A stretch of 64,000 bases of DNA from Acheta domesticus. Lineage: Eukaryota; Arthropoda; Insecta; Orthoptera; Gryllidae. Positions 35,911 through 48,021 of the stretch are shown piece by piece. The notes under the pieces were generated by a model. That model worked only from the letters and a program-made list of their open reading frames with translations, was not told where the DNA came from and did no database searches. The stretch's first letter is position 1; every line of letters begins with the position of its first letter. The translations under genes were made by a program, and so were the position numbers. The stretch lies in assembly GCA_031308135.1 (NCBI GenBank), contig JAHLJT010004567.1:35626792-35690791 (forward strand), written 5' to 3'.

Positions 35911-38380
35911 TCCCTTCAGACAATTTTACACATTAGTATTCATTTAAATCCGTAAATATTTTTGTTTTTAAAGTTTTAGTCCAGATTTATTTTACAGTCA
36001 TTATTAATTAAAAATATTTAAATCATTAACATACTAATCAGAAATCATTATTTACATTGAAGGTTTTATCAAAAATGTATCTTAATTTTGAAGATTTTTA
36101 CATCTTAATATTTAAAGGACTTCTTTTCCTGTTCCTCAGAAATATCAATTTAAGATAAACGATATTGTTATAAAACAGCGTCAAATTTTATAACTTTTCA
36201 ATTATAGAGAAAGTTACATAAAACAAAATGAAATTGTGGAAGAAAAGAAAAAGTAGTCCTTCAATGTAAATTATGGTATCTGATTAATGCGTTTTTAGTT
36301 TCAATACGTTTAATTAATAATGACTGTCAAAAAAATCTGGATCAAAAATCTAAAAACAGAAATCTCAATGACAGTCGGAGGATAATGAAATTGTTAAATA
36401 TTTTTTAACATTATTATAGTTAACAGTATATGAGAGAATTGACTTATTTGAATGATTCACTAAAATGATACGTTCCATTTCTACAAAAGTCTTTCCATAT
36501 TGGAATGTTTTGAGTATTGTCTTGAATTCATTTAGAGTATCATGATCGCCTTTGACACAGACATAAGAACACATTATTAGGAGAAAGTACTTAATAGCAA
36601 AAAATGGCAAATGGCACTCTCATCCGCCTCTCATGATCTCTTTTAGAAGCGCCCACGTTTCGCACTTGGGAATGTCGAATGACTGTCCTGTGATTTGACT
36701 ACATTCAATATGATTCATATTATAAAGACCGTGTATAACCCCTCTTCATTCAATTCGTTTCCGACTCTTCAATCACATCATATACATTCTCCACCCGCAC
36801 CTCTTATTCTTGCTAAACGCCATAGGCACTTTCTCCTCTCGCTTATTGAACCTCGGTTCTGGTTCCGATCCGTTCCCCTGACTTCTACCCCGGGCAGGCG
36901 TCATGACCAGGGTGGACTTTGATGAAATGTCATTTTTTTCTGTTCACTTTAGAAAAATGCTGTTTAGTGCAGAAATTAATTTTAAGTTATGACCGAAGGC
37001 CCATTTTTATGTCATTTCTTGCATTTTTCGTCGATTTCTACTAACAAATAATTGTTTACCTTTTTTTATCATTCTTAATGTTTTTTTTTATTTCATCGAT
37101 TTTAATATCATTTTAATGGTATTTGCTTCAAATAAGATTTACGTTGTTACGTAATAATGTTCTCCACAGAATTCTTGAATAGCCTATTCAGAAATTGTAA
37201 GGTCAGCCGTTGTATGTAATCTAAGGTTCCTGTGACACCGGTCAGCGCCATTGTTGGTTCAGTCGATTTCGGGACAACTAAAAACAGATATCTCCTGGCA
37301 AAAGACAGATCAAACCAAACGTTTTAAAGATGAGTTCACTTGAAGCAGCCTCGATTACATTAGTTACGTATCCGACAATTTGAGTTGTTCATCCAAATTG
37401 GTTTTGATCACATTTTTAACGTGATTTTTCTTTGCTTTTAGGGCATTTTAAAAACATTTTAAGAGCATTTTATTGATCATCTTTGGCGACGTTATAAGTC
37501 ATTATAGACCTCCAGTCGCCGCGCGATCTCTCGCTCTACTCTCTGCTTCGATTCCTGCGCTGCGTCTCGCCGTGCCGCGTCACCAACATGGAAATTCATC
37601 CCACCACCACTTCCTTAAAGTTGCGCCCCCCCCAAAAAAAGAAATCGTAATTTTGAATTTTGCATGTGCAATAGTTTAACCACGACAACTTTATAACTCA
37701 TTACAAACCTTTACACCATTTTCACCACTTGAATATGCTCGAGTTCCTGTCCAGATTTTAACTGAAAACTCCTCAAGAAACTCCTACTTTACCAAAATCA
37801 AAACAAACCATTTCGAAGGACCTCCATTTTACTCTGAGTGGCGTGATTATAGAATAATATTTAACTCTACTTAACAGCAGTCATGAGGTAGTATTTTTGT
37901 TCAAGATATATTTAATTTAAATATTTTACCTTTGGAATGTGTTATAATTACCGTGTTTTATATTTCTACAAGTTGGTATAACGGATTTGCAATGGCACTC
38001 ACAGAATATGAGAATGATATATTTTAAATCATATCGCAACTGTAAGAGAGTTCTATAATCTACGAACTTATCCACGATATGGTTTTTATTGCATGTATGC
38101 AATACAATACAAAGCAATAATATTCACGAACACTGTTGCTTACGCGTTGGAACATGCTTTTAAAAAGTGTTGCGTTCAAGTTTGTGTTATCAATTAAATT
38201 ACTTCGCAGAGTTACCAATACTCCTAACTGAAATATCATTGTCAAAAAATATTTATTTATAAATTGATAGGTAGGAGAGCTGATACATTATTCTAACATA
38301 AGGATCTTCTTACAAAGCACTAAATTTTAGTAGAGATATAAAAGAACATTCATTATGTTTCCTTGATGAACACAGCGTGT
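35911..38380. other. Intergenic, no recognised gene
   Basis: Mostly AT-rich. Small GC-richer patches at 36600-36920 and 37495-37640 show no coding or RNA signature. Confidence 0.5.
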
Positions 38381-38821
38381 CCTAGGAGTGGCGGAGAACT
38401 TTGCCTGCTAGCAGCTGCGTTGGGGGGTGGAAGGTCGCAGCTGTCCGGAAGGAAAAAAGGGAGGAGCAGATAGCGGAGTTGGGCTGTCCGTATGTGAGGA
38501 GGGGCGGCGAGGAGAGATACAGCGTTGCTAAGGGTGACGCTGGGGTCCAGAGCGGGAGGAGGGGACACAGTTGCCGGGACACCGCTGGTGGCCAGCGAGG
38601 CGGAGAGACGGAGCGAGGCGAAGATATGGACGCGAGGCGGAGGGAAACGGAATTGAGCAGGCCGTGCCAAAGTGGGACAGAGCCTGAAGAAGAGACGCGG
38701 TAAAGAGAGAAAGAAGAGAACACAAGGCCTGACCAGAAGAGTAGAGGCCGGAACAAGACGGGCGCGCCAGGGGTCAAAGTAGGAGTGAGGAGAGCCAGCG
38801 CAGCGCTGAGGGGGGTGGCGT
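38381..38821. other. Purine-rich tract beside SINE-E
   Basis: About 400 bp dominated by G and A on the + strand (GGAGG, GAGAGA). Minus-strand frames (38353-38856) are open because of composition. It abuts the tail end of SINE-E1. Confidence 0.6.
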
Positions 38822-39303
38822 GGTTGATTGATCGTTCGTGATTCCGGGTGCGTCAACTGCTACGGTCATTATTCCCGTAAATGTTGTGCACGTTTTTCTC
38901 GGGTGGTGGTGGTGGTGGTGGTGTTGGTGGTGGTGATCCGGCACCCACGTATCTCGGCTTGAGGGATTTTCCCTAACCAGGTATCTCCCACCAGCGGGAC
39001 ACCGCCAAAGCCGGAAAAAGCTGTAAGCTCCGGGCGCGTGTGGTAGTGTAGCGCATGTAACGCTGTGTGAGGAAGGGGTGAGGATAGGACAAGGACGAGG
39101 AAGGAAAGATCTCGCACGATCCAGAGCACATTTGTCAGGGTACTGCTCCGGCATCGCCTGATGTTCATCGAACAAACCCCAGAAATCTACCGACCCCAGC
39201 AGCCGGCCGCTAGAATTCTCCTCCAGACAGCGACTGAACTCAACCTAGCTGAAAAGCTAGTGTCGAAACTGCTGCGACCATCGGAACTCGAACCTAGAAC
39301 CTA
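38822..39303 (-). mobile_element. SINE family 1, copy E1
   Basis: On the minus strand the copy runs from a B-box-like GGTTCGAGTTCCGATG near 39282 through the full body to a tail seen as TTGATTGATCG at 38824-38834. The A-box half of the head is missing because the copy is joined to a second one (E2). A GGT trinucleotide run at about 38903-38930 has expanded inside it. Confidence 0.75.
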
Positions 39304-39466
39304 CCGGTCGGGACAAGCTCTAAGCCCCTGGCATGTGTAGTAGTATAGCGCATGTAACTATAAGTGTGTGTAAGGCAAGGGCGAAGATAGGACAAGAAAG
39401 AGGAAGGAAAAGTCAGGGCATTGCAGTGACATCATTCGATTTCCTGAGCCACCTTCCCCTGTCCGT
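39304..39466 (-). mobile_element. SINE family 1, copy E2 (internally deleted, fused to E1)
   Basis: The head (GGTGGCTCAGGAAATC at about 39452) jumps to the middle of the body (CTTTTCCTTCC...) and stops where E1 begins. The two copies form a head-to-tail-like chimera, either a dimer formed during reverse transcription or an insertion followed by deletion. The E2 head abuts the CpG-rich segment at 39470. Confidence 0.7.
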
Positions 39467-39469
39467 GGA

Positions 39470-39860
39470 CTGTGGCTGGAGTGGGCGGGGCAGAGGGGCG
39501 TTGGGGCGACGACGGTCCAGGGCGGCAGTTGGCGCGGGCGTCGGGAGCCACGAGGGCGACGGGCGTCGACAGACCCCGCCAGCCGATAAGTCCCCACGCG
39601 CGTTCAGCGACCGCCGCCGCCCTGCGCGACGTGCCCACTTTGCACGCGCGCTATCGCCGCTTTCCGCATGGCGAGCCCCCGGCGCCCCGGAGGGCGCCTG
39701 TGACAAGCGGCCACCGCGGTGGGGACGGCGCTGGCGGCCACGGCGGCGTTGGCGGGGGTGGCGGTCGCGGACTGCGGCAGGTGCGGAGACGAAGGGGAGC
39801 GACTGCAGGGGTGGCGACGAGGCGGTAACGGGCCCGGAAAGTTGTGGAGGCGTGGCCGGC
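39470..39860. promoter_or_regulatory. CpG-rich segment
   Basis: Dense CpG (GGCGGCGG, GCGACG runs) bordered on the left by the SINE-E2 head. Overlapping long open frames on both strands are not credible genes because they show no conserved motif. Confidence 0.35.
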
Positions 39861-40240
39861 GGCGGTGGAGGGGCGAGGCGGAGCGGGGATGACAGTGCCG
39901 GGGGCAGCTTGGGGAGGCAGGTGTTAGGGAAGGATGGGGCATGGGGGAGATGTTTGTTGGGGGAAGAGGCGTAGGTGGTATGAAGGAAAGGCGTGGTAGG
40001 GTGGGGTAGGTGGTGGTGACTTGATGGGAGTGGGGTGAAGGGGGTAGAAAGACGGTGTGTAGGTGGGAAGAGAATGAGGTGGGGTGGAGTAAGGATGAGA
40101 CGTGGTAGGGTTGGGGAGGTGATGGGAAAGGGGTAGAGTGTGGTGCAGAGGGATGTGGGAAATTGGGTAAGAGTGATATGAGTGTGAGGGATGGTAGGAG
40201 TGGAGGAGACGGTAGGAGTGGCGTGGGGGCTTGGGTCAGC
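39861..40240. other. G-rich, C-poor strand-asymmetric tract
   Basis: Mirror image of the C-rich tracts at 19.3 and 32.0 kb. The + strand is G-, T- and A-rich (GGGTGGGGTAGGTGGTGG) with almost no C. Degenerate short repeats are visible but no clean array. Confidence 0.75.
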
Positions 40241-40650
40241 GACGGGAACCGCAAGTGCGGTTGCGGTGCTGAAGTTGGCGGGGATGAGGGCGGCGGGCGT
40301 TGGCGACGAGGGCGACGACAGCGACGGCGATAGTGGAGGCGGTGGCGGCGGGGACACTGCCCAGCGTTCCCCAAGCGGCAGCCGCCGGTGGATTTGCATG
40401 CGGGGCGCGGGTTCAAATCCCGCCGCGCTCCACCGCGGAGGCAGGCCGGCGCGCGTGGACGTCCTCCCCCTCCCCCTCCCTCTACACCCCTCCACCCACG
40501 CTCCCGCGCGGGCGAAAACCTCGGCTTGGCATGCGAGCGCCGCGCCGGGGCACGTCTGCGTTCACTCGTCCACCGACCCACCTCCCCACCCCCTCTGGCG
40601 CTCCTCCTGCGCTGGCTCGTCGCAGAGCAAAGCGGAGAATGTCCACTATG
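40241..40650. promoter_or_regulatory. CpG-rich segment
   Basis: CpG-dense block on the right of the G-rich tract, giving on the minus strand the same order seen elsewhere (CpG-rich, then C-rich). It contains a tRNA-like T arm. Confidence 0.35.
40389..40432 (+). pseudogene. tRNA-like 3' half (tRNA relic or SINE head)
   Basis: A perfect T arm: GCGGG (40407-40411), loop TTCAAAT, CCCGC (40419-40423), followed by CGCGCTCCA, the length of a 3' acceptor strand ending in CCA. Upstream GGATTTGCATGCGG resembles an anticodon arm with TGC, as in tRNA-Ala. The 5' half does not fold into a D arm or match the acceptor, so it is not an intact tRNA gene. Confidence 0.4.
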
Positions 40651-42540
40651 CGCCACGCACAAAGAATTCTTGTTCGCATTTAGGAACACGCCAAAGACTT
40701 AATGCATTGCTTGGTTTACCATATTGTTCTGTTGATGGCGAAACAGATTTAGGGGAGATGAACTTCATGTGAGGTTATCGGTCAACTGTAATACATTGTG
40801 TGTGCGGTTAGAGAAAAAAACGTGATATCGTGATTATAAAGAGACTTGTTTTTTTCCTCAGCATTTTAGCTTGCTATTAATTGGTAGTCAACCTTACGTA
40901 AATGTTTCTATATAAGATACAAGTTGAAGACATTTCGATTCAGTTATTTCGATCAGTCAGACATTTCGATTACTTATAACTTGCGAAAGGTTCATAAATA
41001 TTTTACATTGTTGTTTGCTATTATCCAGTTTCCCCCTACATAGAATCAAAGAACATTATCATATTTTATTCAAATACACTTACATTCGCTGTTAGAGGTC
41101 AACTTCAATATCATCAATTATTGTAAGTAAATTTGTTGTAAAGAGTTAATGTGAAAATGTAATGGATAATTAATTAGTAAAATAAATATTTATTCACATT
41201 TAGAATATATAGATCCTATATATAGATGTGTCGTGTTATAGTATTTTCTGTGTCATGTTACAGTGTATGCTGAAATATCCATTAGGGCAGAAATTCAACT
41301 TTTTGTTTCGTCAGGAAGCTTATTCGGCACGTATCCAGCCGAATGGTCCTATGGTTCGATTAAAACAAGTTGGTGATTGCCAGTGGCGAATGGAAAGGAG
41401 CGACGTTGACAGTATGCGTACTACTGACCGCGCGTTCCCCGGACAATTCCCCGGAAAATAAACACTTGAAATAAATAATTATAAAGTAACCAAATCATAT
41501 ACTTATAATGTATGAAGCAACAGCTTCAGAAGCACAACTGCCAATCACCAACTTTTTTAATTGTATCATAGTGCATATAAGTTGGTTGCTCAAGGAGACA
41601 GTTCGTGTAATTTCAAATCCAACCCAGGGAAACATTTTTGCGTGTTACAAACACTTCTACAGGTTCAACTATGTACAATTATGTATATTATGTATATTAC
41701 GAAACCATCAGAAATAATATGAGAAATCATGTGCTGTTCTACCACTCACCAGTTGAACTCATCTTGTCACTCTCAAAGAATTATGGCGTCACGACCCTTC
41801 ACGTCGCGTCATGACTCGTCAAGTCGCTTTGCCTTTCATTATCAAAACACTATTTCCATTTTAGGGGTTTCCCCCTAAATTTAGTTGTTCTTTTTTGTGT
41901 TTACTGGATGTTTTAAAGAGAAAATTTATTGGGGGGGTTGTTGATTTTTTAAAATGTTTTTTAATATCTGTTGAGGTTACAAAATCAGAAAATCCAAAAA
42001 TAGTTCCCTATGAATATTGCAGGTATATTTATTCAAATTAAACTAAGCATAGTAAAGACTCTTTTTGGCCTGTAAGATCATTTTAATGAATTCCCTCTTT
42101 TAAAATTGGGTGGTTATTTGTCACGACCAAAGATTGGTAGAAGAGAGAAAAACATTTGATGAGAAGGAACCAATCACAGCAAGAAACAAGTAATCGAAAC
42201 TACGTTTTTGGTTAAAGGAAAGTTTTTACAAATAAATTTAATCTCTTTTAGTCATTACAATAACTGAGACAAAGATACTCCTTACGTTTCGTAACTCGTA
42301 GACAGTGCGAGACTCCTTAAAAAACGTATACAATGTTTGCACAATGTACATTATTTTACAGTTATACGTATTTTTATATATTACAAATATAGGTGTTTAC
42401 CTACTCATATATTGAAAACATGAACTAATAATGTTTTGAATTTAGTGGTTTTCATGACGTTTGTTGGGTTTTGCAGCGCTATCTTACGACCATCTGGCAA
42501 CACTGAATCATAACAATGCTATCATTACTCCTGTTAGTAT
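40651..42540. other. Intergenic, no recognised gene
   Basis: AT-rich. A patch at 41785-41850 (CGTCATGACTCGTCAAGTCG) resembles 42545-42600 in the next feature and may be a diverged duplicate. Small open frames at 41228-41717 are unrecognised. Confidence 0.45.
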
Positions 42541-42860
42541 GTACGTCATGTCAAGTGACGTCACGCAGCGTCGCTTTGCCTCCCACAATCAGAACAAAGT
42601 CGCCACTCTTTTGCCCTCTCCCCAGCGCCGACGTCTGCTGCCTGGTGGCGGCCGCCGCGCCGCGAGGTAGAGAGCAAGGGGCGAGCGCATGCGCAGACAG
42701 GCGAGCGCTCCGGGGGCCCTCGGGACGCATGTCGCCGTCGCTCGGCTGGCGCGGAGCGGCGCGGGGCGGCGCGGGGCGGCGGTCGCATATTTCCACGCGA
42801 AGGCGCGCGGGCGGGCGCCGGGATTTTTAGGGCCCGCGTCACGAGGACGAGCCCCAGACA
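42541..42860. promoter_or_regulatory. CpG island with CRE and NRF1-type sites
   Basis: A compact CpG-rich block containing a consensus TGACGTCA (42556-42563) and a GCGCATGCGC palindrome (42685-42694), the core of the NRF1 / Ewg site. It also has GCGGGGCGG-type GC boxes (about 42755-42780). Of all the CpG-rich segments this looks most like a housekeeping promoter. No downstream coding exon is recognised on either strand. Confidence 0.45.
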
Positions 42861-44130
42861 GATTCCACGACATGAATAGAACGCGCTTCAAAAGTAGCGT
42901 CTCTGAATATTTCACATACATGCTGCAGCATCTAGAATGTTCCTAGTGGCCTGGTTTCTAAAGAAACTGTTCAAAACACCTTCGTCTATGAAAGGCAATA
43001 CGTGAAGAAAACTTTCAAGCGAAAAAAACGATTTTCATAAAATGTTTTACACGGGTATATTGTAACTTGAAATAGTTCAACATTATTCTTCAATTACATA
43101 ATTCTTTATATTGGTTCAAAAAAGCATTTAAATCAGGCAGTAAAAAATGCAATTCGAAACCTACCGCTCGATTATTGCAATGTTTTGGCATACACCATGC
43201 ATAACTCACAAATGCGTTTTACGGTCTTAATTTTAAAAAAATCCTTGATTTAGATACAGGCCTGCACAACGCCTCCTCCCCTCTGAGAAAAAAAAATTCT
43301 ATTTTTAAATGATTTTTAAAAGTATTTTTTAAAGGATTAATGTAGCTAGATTTGAGGCAATAAACTGTCAACTGACTTTTCGTAAAATAATATCCTAAAA
43401 TAATCAAGACTGTTTTGAAAAATATGTGTTTCTTGGTTTTTGTCAATGTTTATCACTTCGAACACTTAAGCTCAATTTTCCCCAAAAAATTAAATAATTT
43501 TACTTTCAAACACATAGATTCAGATTTAATTCTATATTCTCCTCCTGGAGTTAATCAACCGTCGGTAACCCTCATTACAAAACAGCAATAGATCATGTAA
43601 AGCATCTCAGGGAAGAGATTCAGATTTCAGTTAAGAGTTTCAATGTTTATTTAATGTGATATCACCATTGAACATTATTAGCGATTTTGAAACAAAAAGA
43701 AGAGATTATTTCCATTTCCGTTTGGTCTCTATACTACTCCGAAAATCATCTATTACCATTCTTTATCTACATTGCCTTTCCAGTTTTAATGTCAATGTAT
43801 TCTTAAAATGCTTCTCTTTTATGCTGCCGAATGTCGTTTCACCGGGTAACGGTTTTTGAAAACCGTTGAATCCCATCTTGAATTACAAGCCTAAATTTGA
43901 ATACTTTTCCTTTCTGAAAAATTGTATTTCTTCAAAATGCGTCAGTTTGGAAATATGCTCTTCAAACGTGTTCTTACAGTTTCGACGTGATGCCAAAATT
44001 ATACTGTTACAAGTGTCAGCGATTAGCTTGTGACAATTTGGCACAGCTCTTTGTATCGCTAAGAATATTCATAAATACACACGTACCACGTAACGTGTTC
44101 GTAGAAGTAAAACTTCGTTTCTGAAGATAA
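42861..44130. other. Intergenic, nothing recognised
   Basis: AT-rich sequence without supportable features. Confidence 0.5.
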
Positions 44131-44470
44131 TAAGGCAGAGCGTCGCGCAGTGTACGTAGGGCGCACTTGAACAGACTAATATCTGCGGCGGCGGCGGTGG
44201 CGAAGGGCGACACAAGTTTAAATTGCGCGCAGATGAGCCTCTCCCGAAGTTGCACGTCTCGCTAAACAGCGCAGAAAGGAGCTTAATCGCGGCGCGCAGC
44301 TAATGGATGCGCAGCAGATGAGAGGCGCAGCCGCCGCCGCCGCGTCGCCCCCTCTGCGTTCGCGACCTCTTTGCGTTCCCTTGAGGTGAGGCCTCGCGTC
44401 GCCTCGGAGCACCTCAAGGCCTCCCGACACGCCCCCTCCTTCACACGTGAACACTTCGACGATAACACTG
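44131..44470. promoter_or_regulatory. CpG-rich segment
   Basis: GC-rich block with GGCGGCGGCGG (about 44187) and GCCGCCGCCGC (about 44330) runs, flanked by AT-rich DNA. Possible CpG-island promoter without an assigned transcript. Confidence 0.3.
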
Positions 44471-45964
44471 CGTGCTCGACAGGAAAGACGGTTTAACTTG
44501 TAACTTTTCATGTATAATTTATATGCATTTATACTTTTACGTTTTTATTATTGAATGTTTATGTGTGTGTTCATATTATTTTATATTTATTAAATAATAT
44601 TTTATTTGGCCCATATATTGAGAACAGATTATAACGAACTTAAATGTACAATAAATTGAATTATTTATATATTTCATGTAATAAATAATAGTCTGTTCTC
44701 AATATGAGTTAAATAGAAGATAATTCTACATTTTGATACAAAAGTGATGATTTATAGGTACTATTTTACATAAATTTACTTTTAATATTAATATTTCAAT
44801 AAAACTGTTATAAAATATTAGTATTAAAACATTAATTAATATTTTAATTTTTTAAAGTAAATGTTACTGTATTTTTTATTTTCTCAAAACCGATCAATTT
44901 ACTTATCTTACAGGCAGAAATTTGCCGAATTAATAATTTCTGCGTGATATGGTACAGACCTGAGAACGTTCAGAAAATATTCTCTTTCTCTTGGGATGCT
45001 CCATTCATAAATTACACACTAACAAATATTACATTAGTATGAAATAAATGTGCTTCGAAAAAATGATAAAAAGCCTGGAATTTAAGATCCCATTGACAAA
45101 ATCAGATCTATTTCCTAATAAAACTAGTATCAAGAACGATCATCAAAACATTTTTTTAAATCCCCCCCTTGTACAGCAGAGAGGATACTTACAGTTAGTT
45201 AAAAGTTTTATCTTTTTACATTTTCGGTAAATACCCACTTCCATGTACATTTAACGTATGTCTGTATAAGGTCATATTTAGGTATCAAAAGTGTGGTGAA
45301 GATGGCGGGTCAAGCGTCTTAATTCAGCCATATTTTGTTGTGTTTTTCGAAACTTATTTTCAGAAATAAGAACCCATAGTGCGTTACACGAGAAAATAAA
45401 ACCGATTTAAATTCCTTCCTTTGGACATTTGTAATTAGATACTATCATTCTGAATTCTTAATGAATATCATTAATAATTCAAACTCTACTCTTACATGTT
45501 CAAAATTCTATAAAAATATTTCCATTTTTGCTTTTTCTAATTTCAGGGAAATGTATGTTGAGTACATAAAAAGTATTGTAAATAAAATTCGTACATGGTT
45601 TCAGAGAACGACATAATTCATATTACTGAGGCGAAAAATTATTAGAAAAGTATCCACATGCATTAAAATAATGTTGAAGTTAAATGACAAGAATAAACCT
45701 CATTATCTTCAACAAAGTGTGCACCGTCTAATCAACTTGTAAATGATGGGTAGTTTTGAATAACATTTGTAGAAACCCCTTAATTAAAGTTTCAAGTCCT
45801 ACAAAATCAATAAACAAGTACGCAGTCAATACGCATTTGATTTTTATTTCCATTACGAACAAAACAGTGCTTCAACACCCGATGAATCATCACTCGCCGC
45901 CCCCTATACACCCAAAGGAACGCGACAGTATCAGCAACGAATTCTCACCTCACACAGTCTTTGT
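44471..45964. other. Intergenic, nothing recognised apart from a hairpin
   Basis: Very AT-rich. The only structure seen is the inverted repeat listed separately. Confidence 0.5.
44612..44708. repeat. AT-rich hairpin element
   Basis: Inverted arms (CATATATTGAGAACAGA at 44612-44628 and TCTGTTCTCAATATGAG at 44692-44708) enclose about 60 bp of AT-rich loop. A MITE-like foldback is possible; no target duplication was established. Confidence 0.7.
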
Positions 45965-46290
45965 TAATTCCTTATTTTACGTGACGAGACTCGGCTCGTC
46001 AGACCCGCTTTCCCGTCTGTTCCCAGAAATTTTGCTGAGATAATTTTTGCTAATTTTGTTAAGCGGAGAAATACAGTACCACTCGGGCAAAGAAACAGGC
46101 GAAATTTGGCTTAGAATGCTTCTTTTGGGCTTGATATTTTACGCGCGGAAAATGTACATGGGACAGCCGGCTTTACTTCCCCTCCGAAAGAAGACTTACG
46201 AAGGATTTTTTCGCCCTTAAAAATCCAAGGCATTGATCAAGTTTGAACCCGCAAACTTGGGTACGACAGGCCCATACCGCTACGATTTGG
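45965..46290 (-). mobile_element. tRNA-derived SINE family 2, copy 2
   Basis: On the minus strand a B box CGGGTTCAAACTTG lies near 46250-46237. The body then matches the copy in hAT element A (GGGCGAAAAAATCCTTCG, GAAGTAAAGCCGGCTGTCCC), and the end at about 45965 reads ACGTAAAATAAGGAATTAAC. The A-box side is eroded relative to copy 1. Confidence 0.75.
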
Positions 46291-46751
46291 AATAGTAAAA
46301 TTAGAAAACAACAAAAATGGAAATAATATTACCTTTTTGTTTCAAACTTAATACTAAAATTCAGTGGTAATATTTATTAACCAAATATTGATACCCTCCT
46401 ATGAGATGCTTTACCTAACCTATTGTTTTGTAATGACGGGTTAGCGACGATTGATTAACTCCAGGAGCCGACTAAAAGATTAAATTTGAATCTGTGGTAA
46501 AGAAGTAAAACTATCCATTTAATTTTCAGGAAAAAATTGAAAAAAAGTGTTGATAATGATAAATATTGGCAAAAACAAATGGAAACATGTTTCGTTTTCA
46601 AAACAGTCTTGATTATTTTAGATTTATTATTAGAAACAAATTTCATATTATTAGATACTTGACCCAGAATATGTCTTTAGAAAAAATCGTAAGAAGTTGA
46701 TGAGATGACATCTTCCCTAAGTTGATTATCATTTTGTATGTCGGCGCTATA
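46291..46751. other. Intergenic, nothing recognised
   Basis: AT-rich sequence between a SINE family 2 copy and a SINE family 3 copy. Confidence 0.5.
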
Positions 46752-47035
46752 CCACTGACGCCGATAGCTCATTGGTCAGCGTGCTCGCTTTCCATGACAC
46801 GGCCCCGGGTTGGATTCCCGATAAGGCAAGATTATAGTGTGGATTTTTCCTCGCAATGTCCCAGTATACGTTGCTGTGTGACTCATTTCTCAGGTTGCGA
46901 AGACCAGAATACGGAGTAGAGATATCTTCGTGCTAACCACACGTACCCCTTAACCCACAGCCGCAAGTCCGAGACGCTGCTGGTAGGCCCTGGCCCGTAA
47001 CGGGCTGCCGGCCAAGTACAGACAGACCATCGAAC
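46752..47035 (+). mobile_element. tRNA-derived SINE family 3, copy 2
   Basis: The head has GATAGCTCATTGGTCAGCG (A box) and GGGTTGGATTCCCG (degraded B box), with tRNA-like spacing. The body matches 22745-23045 through GTGCTAACCACACGTACCCC and a GGCCCTGGCCC phrase, ending in a CAGACAGACC tail. Comparing the copies suggests the family head derives from a tRNA reading TAGCTCA..GGTCAG in its D-arm. Confidence 0.8.
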
Positions 47036-47090
47036 CTGCCTTGCGGGCGGCCGGCGCCGCGGCGCCAGCCTATACTTCAATTTATTTGGA

Positions 47091-47206
47091 GCTGCACTTG
47101 ATGTGAATCAGCTGTTAAGGTGTCATCCAATCGGAAGCTTACACATCACTATAATCACTTCACTATGGTGACGTTCAACCTTCCGATTGGATGGAAAATC
47201 GATCAT
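47091..47206. repeat. Foldback unit related to the core of the 48-kb hAT palindrome
   Basis: Inverted arms TCATCCAATCGGAAG (about 47129) and CTTCCGATTGGATGG (about 47192) flank a short loop. The whole unit, including AATCAGCTGTTAAGGTG at its left, aligns with 48250-48378 in the centre of the larger element. It is a solo derivative of the same family. Confidence 0.8.
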
Positions 47207-48021
47207 TACTATTTTTAACTGGTAATTATTATTTAGAATGTTTACTATTTAATAACAATATGCAGAATTATACAATAGAAAATACATTATTACATAACTC
47301 AAAACAATATCCGACTCTTTTATCATAACCAGTACTGTAATTCCACTTCCATTCTTCTATTAGATAACATTTTTGGAAAAGACATTTTTCACATGCGAGG
47401 ACAGTGATATTTGATACAATAATATACAACAAATTCGTTCGTTCTTAAACAATAATTAATGTTAACAAGTAGTTAACAAATAGGTACCCGGTAGGGGTCA
47501 CGAAAGAGAATTTTGACCCCAGGCTTGATTATTATTGATGTACAATTTTTGTTTGAGAATGTTGTAAATCCTCGTGATTTTCTGTATCGTTTCCACAATC
47601 TTCAATCTGCAAATTCCTTTACTTACTCCATGATTGAGAGCTATGTAAATTCTCAGAATTTATCTTAAGTTCGCAGATCTCTCTGGGTCGCAAAGCTACA
47701 TAATGCATGTGTATGTTGGGCTTTTTAACATAATGCAGTTCTCTCGAAGACCCTAAACACTTTGCCATTGTTGCAGTATCTACAAAAGGATATCTTTCAT
47801 CCCTGACAAAAAGAAAATTGATGGGTGTATCTACACCATCTGGTTTCCCTCTCATGTTGCTTGAAACACCGGCAAAGGCCCACTGTTTCCGGTACCGGTG
47901 ACCACCGTCAGCCTCTTCTTCCCTCCCCCATTCGCTCGCACCGCGTCTCCGAGGGCCTTATCTCGTAGGAGAAAAAGCTCCGACGTTATTCCTTGTCCAG
48001 TTGGCAATCGCTGCTCTAAAT
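47207..48021. other. Intergenic, no recognised gene
   Basis: A 78-codon minus-strand frame (47619-47855) is non-repetitive and not obviously compositional, but matches no family I recognise. It may be a relic. Confidence 0.4.

Noticed and set aside
40389..40432. tRNA-Ala gene
   Set aside because: The T arm and CCA-like end are good but there is no D arm or matching acceptor 5' strand.
39413..40689. 360- and 361-codon minus-strand ORFs
   Set aside because: They overlap in different frames across CpG-rich and C-rich tracts and include the SINE-E2 head in one frame; no domain is recognisable.
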